Below, one piece after another: positions 57,128 through 64,000 of a stretch of DNA of 64,000 nt. Both the position numbers and the translations under genes were made by a program. The notes under the pieces were generated by a model that worked only from the letters and a program-made list of their open reading frames with translations, ran no database searches and was not told where the DNA came from. The stretch comes from Planococcus liqunii (lineage in GTDB: Bacteria; Bacillota; Bacilli; Bacillales_A; Planococcaceae). Numbering within the stretch: the stretch's first letter is position 1; every line of letters starts with the position of its first letter. The stretch lies in the NCBI RefSeq assembly GCF_030413595.1, contig NZ_CP129238.1, positions 2,480,001 through 2,544,000 of the forward strand. Reading direction: 5' to 3'.

Positions 57128-58056
57128 TCGAATAAATCTCCTGCCTGGATTTTAGGTCCTTTTAAATAATCGGCGGCAGACATCCGCTTTTTGCCGGCCG
57201 GCTGCAATTCCGTGATGGCCAAAACGCCATTGCCCGTCTGGACCAGAATGGCGTCATTCGCCAATTCCAGCACTTCGCCGGGCTTGCCGCTTTTTGCAGA
57301 ATCCCGTTCTTCGGCCCACCAGATTTTCATGTTCTGATCCTTATACGCCGTAAACGCCACCGGCCAAGGGTGCAGCCCGCGCACCTGGTTGTAGATGGCT
57401 TCAGCCGACAACGCCCAGTCAATGCGTTCCTGTTCACGGGAAATATTGCGGGCATAAGTCACTTCCACTTCGTTCTGCGGAATCCGTTCATTGGTTCTAT
57501 TTATGATGGAAGGCAAAGTTTCTTTCAACAATTCCATGCCGGCCACGCTCAATTTATCAAACATGATGCCGGTATGGTCGGTCTTGCCGATCGGCACTGT
57601 GACTTGGGAAATGATGTCCCCTGCATCGAGCCGGTCGACCATGTACATAATCGTCACGCCTGTTTCAGTTTGCCCGTCCATAATGGCTTGGTGAATCGGC
57701 GCACCTCCGCGGTAGGCTGGAAGAAGAGAGGCGTGGACATTGATCGCACCAAGCTTTGGTGCTTCAAGCACTTCGCTCGGCAAGATCTGGCCAAAAGCGG
57801 CCGTCACAATCAAGTCCGGAGCCAAATCAAGTACATGCTGCAATTCTTCGGGATTTTTCAGTTTTTCGGGCTGATAGACCGGCAGGCCAAGGCGCAGCGC
57901 CTCTTCTTTTACCGGCGTTGGCGTCATCACTTTTTTGCGCCCGACAGGCCGGTCCGGCTGTGTGACAACGGAAACGACATCATAGCCTTCTTCTACGAGC
58001 ATGCGAAGAATGGGGGCCGAAAAAGCCGGCGTCCCCATAAAAACGATCTTGGTCAA
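57124..58056 (-). CDS. fmt: Methionyl-tRNA formyltransferase
   Basis: Formylates Met on initiator tRNA. 310 residues: [16 protein letters not shown] at the N-terminus, [40 protein letters not shown] (about 107-126; catalytic Asn/His), then a C-terminal OB-like domain. The start is TTG 58056, overlapping the def stop and seven bases after GAGGAGG. The def-fmt pair provides both ends of the formyl-methionine cycle. Confidence 0.97.
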   Translation of the reverse strand: MTKIVFMGTPAFSAPILRMLVEEGYDVVSVVTQPDRPVGRKKVMTPTPVKEEALRLGLPVYQPEKLKNPEELQHVLDLAPDLIVTAAFGQILPSEVLEAPKLGAINVHASLLPAYRGGAPIHQAIMDGQTETGVTIMYMVDRLDAGDIISQVTVPIGKTDHTGIMFDKLSVAGMELLKETLPSIINRTNERIPQNEVEVTYARNISREQERIDWALSAEAIYNQVRGLHPWPVAFTAYKDQNMKIWWAEERDSAKSGKPGEVLELANDAILVQTGNGVLAITELQPAGKKRMSAADYLKGPKIQAGDLFE

Positions 58057-58568
58057 ACCGATTCCTCCTCTTCCATGGCAGCCGCTTCAGCAATCATGGC
58101 GTCCAGCTCTTCCTGAGTGACGTATTTTGAGATTTTGCTGGTGAACAAAATGCCGTCCAAATGGTCCATTTCGTGCAAAATTGCACGCGCTTCGTATCCT
58201 TCTGCTTCCAGTTCATACCAAGAACCGTCCCGTTCCTGGGCTTTGATCTTAATGTGATCCGGGCGTTCCACTTCCCCAAAAATCCCCGGGAAGCTCAAGC
58301 AGCCTTCTACATCGGTATCGAGGCCTTCAAAAAGCGCCAATTCCGGATTGACCATTTCAATCGGATCCTGCCCTTCCCCAAAATCAACAATGGCCACGCG
58401 CTGGTCCACGCCGACTTGCGGTGCGGCAATTCCGACGCCGTCATTGGCTATCATCGTTTCGTGCATATCATCCAGTAAAACGGCAAGCTTTTTATCGAAT
58501 TTGGTCACTGTCAGGCATTTCTTTTCCAGAATTTCGTTCGGGTGTTTCACAATATTGAGTATAGTCAT
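58053..58568 (-). CDS. def: Peptide deformylase
   Basis: Removes the formyl group from new proteins. 171 residues with the three metal-binding motifs: [10 protein letters not shown] (about 42-51), EGCLSFPG (Cys ligand, about 90) and HEMDHLDG (HExxH, about 132-139). The EGCLS form and length are those of type 1 deformylase. Follows priA by 17 bases. Confidence 0.98.
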   Translation of the reverse strand: MTILNIVKHPNEILEKKCLTVTKFDKKLAVLLDDMHETMIANDGVGIAAPQVGVDQRVAIVDFGEGQDPIEMVNPELALFEGLDTDVEGCLSFPGIFGEVERPDHIKIKAQERDGSWYELEAEGYEARAILHEMDHLDGILFTSKISKYVTQEELDAMIAEAAAMEEEESV

Positions 58569-58585
58569 TTGGTGTCCTCTTTTCT

Positions 58586-60982
58586 CTACATCACGGATGT
58601 CGGGTTCATATCAATCGACAGCGTAGCGCCTTTTTTCAGCCACTCAGAGCGGTAAATTTTAATCAGCTGCTGCAAAACATCCGCCAGTTTCGGTTCTTTT
58701 TTGTATTTTATCAAACATTGGTAGCGATATCTATTGTTCACACGGGCAATGAGCGACGCCGAGGGCCCGATTATAATCGTACTGGCTGACAACTGGGACT
58801 GAAGATACCGGACGGATTGGTCCGCATAGCCGGCCACAGTCATCAAGTCTTCATGGGTAAACTGGATATTGACGACGTAGTAATACGGCGGATAGCCGCT
58901 TGCTCGTCGCATCGACATTTCCTGGTCATAAAACGGTTCGTACAATTGGTCTTTTGCCAGCGTAATTGCATAGTGCTCCGGTGTATACGACTGGACATAC
59001 ACCTCGCCCGGCAAGATATCGCGCCCTGCCCGGCCGCTGACTTGCGTCAGCAGCTGATAGGTTTTCTCCGCAGCCCGGAAATCCGGCAAATGCAAAGTTG
59101 TATCTGCCGACAACACGCCGACCAAAGTAATGTTCGGGAAATCAAGCCCTTTGGCAATCATCTGGGTCCCCAGAAGAATATCCGCTTTCCCTTCCCCGAA
59201 CGCCGACAGGATTTTTTCATGGGCGCCTTTGTTCCGGGTCGTATCCACATCCATCCGCAGTACGCGCGCTTCCGGCACCAGTTTTGCCAGTTCTTCTTCC
59301 ACTTTTTGCGTACCTGTTCCGAAAAAGCGGATGTGTTCACTTTCGCATTCCGGGCAGGTATGCGGCACCGGTTCATCATAGCCGCAATAATGGCATTTCA
59401 TCAATTCGCTTGAGCGGTGATACGTAAGTGAAATGTCACAGTTCGGGCATTGCATGACTGTCCCGCAGTCGCGGCACAAAACAAACGAAGAATAGCCCCG
59501 TTTGTTAAGGAACAACACCACTTGCTCTTTTCTCTCAAGCCGTTCACGGATTGCTTCGGCCAGCGGAACCGAGAACATCGAACGGTTGCCGTTTCGCAGC
59601 TCTTCCCGCATATCAATGATCTGAACATCCGGCAAAGGCTGGTTTTTTGCCCGTTTTTCAAGCACCAGCAGCTCATAGACCCCTTTTTGTGCGCGTGCAT
59701 ATGATTCCAGCGACGGCGTAGCGCTTCCAAGAATGACCGGGCAATTATGCTGTTCGCTGCGCCAAATGGCGACATCGCGTGCATGGTAGCGCGGAGAATC
59801 ATCTTGTTTGTAGCTCGATTCGTGCTCTTCATCCAAAATAATCAATCCCAGGTTTTGGAACGGTGCAAAAATGGCGGATCTTGCCCCGACCACCACTTTC
59901 ACTTCCGCGCGCTGGATTTTCCGCCACTCATCGTATTTCTCCCCTGCCGATAAGCCGCTGTGCAGCACCGCTACGAGATCGCCGAAGCGCTCTTTAAAGC
60001 GCAGCGTCATTTGCGGCGTCAAGGAAATTTCCGGAACGAGCATAATGGCTTCTTTTCCTTCTTTCAGCACTTGATCGATTGTCTGAAGGTAAATCTCGGT
60101 TTTGCCGCTTCCTGTGATGCCGTGAAGAAGGAAAGTTTTTGGGGTGTTCAGCGACCGTTCGATGGCATTAAATGCCGTCTGCTGCGCTTCGGTAAGCTTG
60201 AGCGACTGTTTCTGTTCAATGGTCGCCTCCAGCAATGGATCACGGTAGGATTCTTCATTATTTATGGTAGCCGCGCCTTTTTCCACCAACCCGTAGATTG
60301 TGGGCAGTGAAACGCCTGCTTCTTTTTGCAGCCGGGACGATTCAATCGCTTTCCCTGTATGATTTTTCATATACGCCATCAGCTTTACTTGCTGTTTGGC
60401 GTTGGGGCGGATTTCAATGCTCTCCAGTTTCTCGAGGGAATCCGTGATATGGATCATGCGGACTTTTTTAACCGCCGTCTGCTGGGAAATATCTGTATCG
60501 GCAACAATCGTTCCCCGGCCCAATTCCTTTTTCAGCAAATCATATACTTCAACCGCGTCCTGCGAACGCACAAACGGACGCTTTTCAAAATAACGGCGGA
60601 GCGGTTCCGCAATGTCTTCCAACGGAGCATTCAGCACAAAGCGCTTTTCATATTTTGCCCGAAGCGCTGAAGGAATCATCACTTGCAGCGCATCGATTTC
60701 AAAACAAACCGTCTGGATTTTCATCCATTTGGCCATTTCCAATAGTTCATCATTTAATACGGGAACGACGTCCATCAATTCATGGATCGGTTTTAAACGC
60801 GCCGGATCAAATTCGGACGTTTCTTTAATCGCGGTGATAAAGCCAAGCACTTTGCGGGGGCCGAATGGAACTTTTACGCGCATGCCAGGCTCCACCAGCA
60901 CTTGCAGGTGAAGCGGGATGGCATAGTCAAAAGGCCGGTCAATGGGATGCGCAGCAACATCGACGATGACTTCAGCGATCAT
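58586..60982 (-). CDS. priA: Primosomal protein N' (replication restart helicase PriA)
   Basis: Recognises stalled forks and reloads the replisome. 798 residues: N-terminal 3'-OH-binding domain (IAEVIVDVAAHPIDRPFDY), Walker A LLHGITGSGKTEIYLQ (about 288-303), LILDEEHESSYKQDD, then two zinc sites with CRDCGTVMQCPNC and CHYCGYDEPVPHTCPEC (about 530-575), and GTQMIAKGLDFPN in the helicase C-lobe. Overlaps coaBC by 11 bases. Confidence 0.98.
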   Translation of the reverse strand: MIAEVIVDVAAHPIDRPFDYAIPLHLQVLVEPGMRVKVPFGPRKVLGFITAIKETSEFDPARLKPIHELMDVVPVLNDELLEMAKWMKIQTVCFEIDALQVMIPSALRAKYEKRFVLNAPLEDIAEPLRRYFEKRPFVRSQDAVEVYDLLKKELGRGTIVADTDISQQTAVKKVRMIHITDSLEKLESIEIRPNAKQQVKLMAYMKNHTGKAIESSRLQKEAGVSLPTIYGLVEKGAATINNEESYRDPLLEATIEQKQSLKLTEAQQTAFNAIERSLNTPKTFLLHGITGSGKTEIYLQTIDQVLKEGKEAIMLVPEISLTPQMTLRFKERFGDLVAVLHSGLSAGEKYDEWRKIQRAEVKVVVGARSAIFAPFQNLGLIILDEEHESSYKQDDSPRYHARDVAIWRSEQHNCPVILGSATPSLESYARAQKGVYELLVLEKRAKNQPLPDVQIIDMREELRNGNRSMFSVPLAEAIRERLERKEQVVLFLNKRGYSSFVLCRDCGTVMQCPNCDISLTYHRSSELMKCHYCGYDEPVPHTCPECESEHIRFFGTGTQKVEEELAKLVPEARVLRMDVDTTRNKGAHEKILSAFGEGKADILLGTQMIAKGLDFPNITLVGVLSADTTLHLPDFRAAEKTYQLLTQVSGRAGRDILPGEVYVQSYTPEHYAITLAKDQLYEPFYDQEMSMRRASGYPPYYYVVNIQFTHEDLMTVAGYADQSVRYLQSQLSASTIIIGPSASLIARVNNRYRYQCLIKYKKEPKLADVLQQLIKIYRSEWLKKGATLSIDMNPTSVM

Positions 60983-62177
60983 GCAAATCTTCCTTTTCCA
61001 TAATCAGCCCAAGCAGCCGGCGTGCAAGCTCCAGTTTCGGCATCATCTCGAATGACTGTTCAAAACCGCCTTTGCCGTAAACGGTCACCCGGTTTGTATC
61101 CGATTCAAATCCTGCCTGTGCTTCACTGACATCGTTGGCAATAATATAGTCTGCGTTTTTCCGTTCCAGTTTGTCTTTTGCATAATGCGCCACATCATTG
61201 GTTTCCGCTGCAAACCCAATCAAAAGCTGATGGGTTTTGGTTTTCCCGAGATGCTGCAAAATATCGGTAGTGCGCTCCAACTCGAGCGTAGAACCGCCTG
61301 CCTGCTTCTTCATTTTCTGGCTATGGACATCGATTGGCCGGTAATCAGCCACGGCTGCTGTTTTGACGACAACATCCGCCGTTTCGTATTCCGCATTTAC
61401 GGCATTCAGCATGTCTTCTGCGCTTTCAACAAAAATCCGCTGGACGCCTTTTGGTACGGGAAGTGTGACCGGTCCACTGATGAGCACGGTCTCTGCTCCC
61501 ATTTCAGCAGCTGCTTCCGCCATCGCGTAGCCCATTTTGCCGCTGGAGAAGTTTGTAAGAAAACGGACAGGGTCAATCCGCTCGCGCGTCGGCCCTGCAG
61601 TTACTACTACTTTTCTGCCAGCCAGCAATTTTGGCCGCGCAAAATAATCCGCTACCAATGCGGTGATTTTCTCCGGTTCTTCCAACCGGCCTTTGCCGAC
61701 ATATCCGCAAGCCAGGAACCCTTCAGACGGTTCAATAAAACGGATGCCGTCGTCATGAAGCTGCTGGATATTGCGTTTGACGGCCGGATGGTCGTACATA
61801 TGCACATTCATCGCAGGAGCTACCCAAATCGGGGCCGTTGCCGCAAGCAATGTCGTGGTCAGCATATCGTCTCCGATGCCGTTGGCCAATTTGCCGATGA
61901 CATTGGCAGTAGCCGGCGCCACGAGGATCAAATCTGCCCAGTCGGCCAAATCGATATGCGCGATGACCGATGAGTCTTTTTCATCGAATGTATCATAATA
62001 AACATCGTTTCTGGACATGACCTGGAAGGACAGCGGCTGAACAAATTGCCGTGCAGATCCGGTCATGATCACTTTGACAGTTGCTCCAGCCTGAGACAAT
62101 TTGCTGACAAGCGCAACCGCTTTGTAAACAGCAATCCCTCCGCTTACACACAATAAAATTTTACGATTCGCCAACAA
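60972..62177 (-). CDS. coaBC: Phosphopantothenoylcysteine synthetase/decarboxylase CoaBC
   Basis: Bifunctional enzyme of coenzyme A synthesis. 401 residues: N-terminal FMN-dependent decarboxylase (LLCVSGGIAVYKAVALVSKL; catalytic His in VIAHIDLADWADLI; APAMNVHMYDHPAV) and C-terminal CTP-dependent ligase (VTAGPTRERIDPVRFLTN, FSSGKMGYAMAEAA, VKTAAVADYRP). I chose TTG 62177 (MLANRKILLCV), six bases after AAAGGGTG and matching B. subtilis MLNGKNILLCV; the frame is open 11 codons further but without support. Confidence 0.96.
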   Translation of the reverse strand: MLANRKILLCVSGGIAVYKAVALVSKLSQAGATVKVIMTGSARQFVQPLSFQVMSRNDVYYDTFDEKDSSVIAHIDLADWADLILVAPATANVIGKLANGIGDDMLTTTLLAATAPIWVAPAMNVHMYDHPAVKRNIQQLHDDGIRFIEPSEGFLACGYVGKGRLEEPEKITALVADYFARPKLLAGRKVVVTAGPTRERIDPVRFLTNFSSGKMGYAMAEAAAEMGAETVLISGPVTLPVPKGVQRIFVESAEDMLNAVNAEYETADVVVKTAAVADYRPIDVHSQKMKKQAGGSTLELERTTDILQHLGKTKTHQLLIGFAAETNDVAHYAKDKLERKNADYIIANDVSEAQAGFESDTNRVTVYGKGGFEQSFEMMPKLELARRLLGLIMEKEDLHDR

Positions 62178-62192
62178 CGTAAACACCCTTTC

Positions 62193-62232
62193 TAAACAAC
62201 AAACTCCCAAAGAACAAGTTTGCTCTGGGAGT
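62193..62232 (-). terminator. Terminator-like hairpin between rpoZ and coaBC
   Basis: ACTCCCA / TGGGAGT outer stem with inner AAC/GTT pairing (62202-62232), followed by TTGTTGTTTAG on minus. The T run is weak and no promoter for coaBC is visible, so partial termination is likely. Confidence 0.6.
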
Positions 62233-62251
62233 CGTCTGTTGCGATTAATGG

Positions 62252-62475
62252 TTAAATTTCATCTTCATAAATAGCAAATTCATCTTGATGTTCCGGTCTC
62301 AATACGCCGGCCGCTACTTCTTCAAGCGCTTTTCCGACCGATTTGGCAGAAACATATTTGTCCAGCTTTTCATCGCTGTGTTCGTGCAATTGACGGGCGC
62401 GCTTGGATGCAAGAGCAACCAGCGAATACTTTGAATTGACCTGGCTTTTTAACTTATCAACGGATGGATATAACA

Positions 62476-62476
<1 letters not shown>
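62252..62476 (-). CDS. rpoZ: RNA polymerase omega subunit
   Basis: Small polymerase subunit that clamps beta-prime. 74 residues: MLYPSVDKLKSQVNSKYSLV, ALASKRARQLHE (about 22-33) and a conserved SVGKALEEVAAG. Its ATG shares one base with the gmk stop (TAATG). The gmk-rpoZ pair is conserved. Confidence 0.96.
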
Positions 62477-63367
<891 letters not shown>

Positions 63368-63423
63368 ATCCATCACCGCCAATGCTGCTGATCTTTGTTC
63401 TTCGTTTTCTTTCTAACTGTCTT

Positions 63424-63429
63424 ATTATA
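63424..63429 (-). promoter_or_regulatory. Possible -10 for the remA operon
   Basis: Minus-strand TATAAT, preceded by TGA, about 57 bases upstream of the remA start in the divergent remA/rqcH gap. No convincing -35 at standard distance. Confidence 0.35.
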
Positions 63430-63488
63430 TCATAATACACCGGGAAAATGATAAGATGGAACAAAACGATTTGAAAGAGGGATTTTTA

Positions 63489-64000
63489 ATGGCATTTGAT
63501 GGATTATTTACAAAAGCAATGACGCGTGAGCTTCAAGGGCTCGTGTCAGGCAGAATTTCAAAAGTTCATCAGCCCAATCAGCTAGAACTGCTGCTGCAAA
63601 TTCGTGCACAAGGCAAGAACCATAAATTATTGATTTCCATTCACCCGTCTTATTCACGAATTCATTTGACGGCGATGGCGAACGTCAATCCATCGGAACC
63701 ACCGATGTTTTGCATGCTGCTGCGCAAGCATATTGAAGGCGGCGTGATCACCGACGTCATCCAGCACGAAATGGATCGGCTGATTATCTTGAAAATCCGC
63801 GGCAAAAATGAAATCGGCGATGATATTGAACGCGAATTGCATGTGGAAATCATGGGGCGCCATTCGAACATCATCCTCGTGGATTCTGAACGGAATATGA
63901 TCCTCGACAGCCTGAAGCATTTGCCGCCGAGCGTCAATTCGTTCCGGACCGTACTGCCGGGCCAACCTTACGTCTTCCCGCCTTCACAGGAAAAGAAAGA
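63489..64000 (+). CDS. rqcH: RqcH / NEMF-like ribosome quality-control protein, N-terminal part (cut by window edge)
   Basis: RqcH binds obstructed 50S-nascent-chain complexes and directs C-terminal alanine tailing; older annotations call it fibronectin-binding protein (FbpA/YloA). The first 170 codons are present and cover the NFACT-N domain: [54 protein letters not shown] and [20 protein letters not shown] 63489 follows GAGGG. It is divergent from remA-gmk, as in B. subtilis yloA/ylzA. Confidence 0.95.
   Translation, partial: MAFDGLFTKAMTRELQGLVSGRISKVHQPNQLELLLQIRAQGKNHKLLISIHPSYSRIHLTAMANVNPSEPPMFCMLLRKHIEGGVITDVIQHEMDRLIILKIRGKNEIGDDIERELHVEIMGRHSNIILVDSERNMILDSLKHLPPSVNSFRTVLPGQPYVFPPSQEKK

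Overview
The window is a stretch of core chromosome from a low-to-mid-GC Gram-positive bacterium. Protein content, gene order and dense AGGAGG-type ribosome binding sites fit the Bacillales, most likely a Planococcaceae member (Planococcus, Planomicrobium or a relative). Gene order matches the Bacillus subtilis ylo/ylq/ylx region almost throughout, with telling differences. codY abuts rpsB with no flagellar/chemotaxis operon between them. No spoVM is seen beside rpmB. ylqD and the FlhB-like ylqH are missing, and a signal peptidase gene sits between rplS and rbgA. The genus is an inference; no rRNA or other marker gene is present.

Nearly everything is on the minus strand, so transcription runs from high to low coordinates; only rpmB (50296) and the start of rqcH (63489) point the other way. 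From right to left: remA-gmk-rpoZ-coaBC-priA-def-fmt-rsmB-prpC-prkC-rsgA-rpe-thiN (nucleotide supply, translation start and end, rRNA methylation, PASTA kinase/phosphatase signalling, ribosome maturation); asp23-fakA; sdaAB-sdaAA-recG; fapR-plsX-fabD-fabG-acpP (phospholipid and fatty-acid synthesis under FapR); rnc-smc-ftsY-ylxM-ffh-rpsP-khpA-rimM-trmD-rplS (RNA processing, chromosome condensation, SRP pathway, ribosome and tRNA maturation); lepB-rbgA-rnhB; sucC-sucD; dprA-topA-trmFO; xerC-hslV-hslU-codY; rpsB-tsf-pyrH-frr-uppS-cdsA-dxr-rseP-proS-polC; rimP-nusA-rnpM-ylxQ-infB. Many neighbours overlap by 1, 4 or 8 nt, indicating translational coupling. infB and rqcH are cut by the window edges.

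The coding content is conventional housekeeping; the unusual signals are between genes. The clearest is a 402-bp non-coding element (47601-48002) with imperfect terminal inverted repeats, flanked by two perfect 32-bp copies of a palindromic terminator, as if a MITE had inserted into a terminator hairpin and duplicated it. Others are a degenerate extragenic repeat in two copies (3143-3224 and 55707-55790), a 137-bp repeat-like element between acpP and its terminator, a nested-stem element between codY and rpsB, and several junctions where the terminator of one operon physically contains promoter elements of the next (trmFO/xerC, recG/fapR, acpP/rnc, fakA/sdaAB, probably rseP/proS). No tRNA, rRNA, CRISPR array, prophage, intact insertion sequence or defence system was seen.

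Several starts were moved from the longest reading frame to an internal codon with a well-spaced Shine-Dalgarno (SD) sequence. Eight genes appear to use TTG, including acpP, recG, coaBC, fmt and remA.
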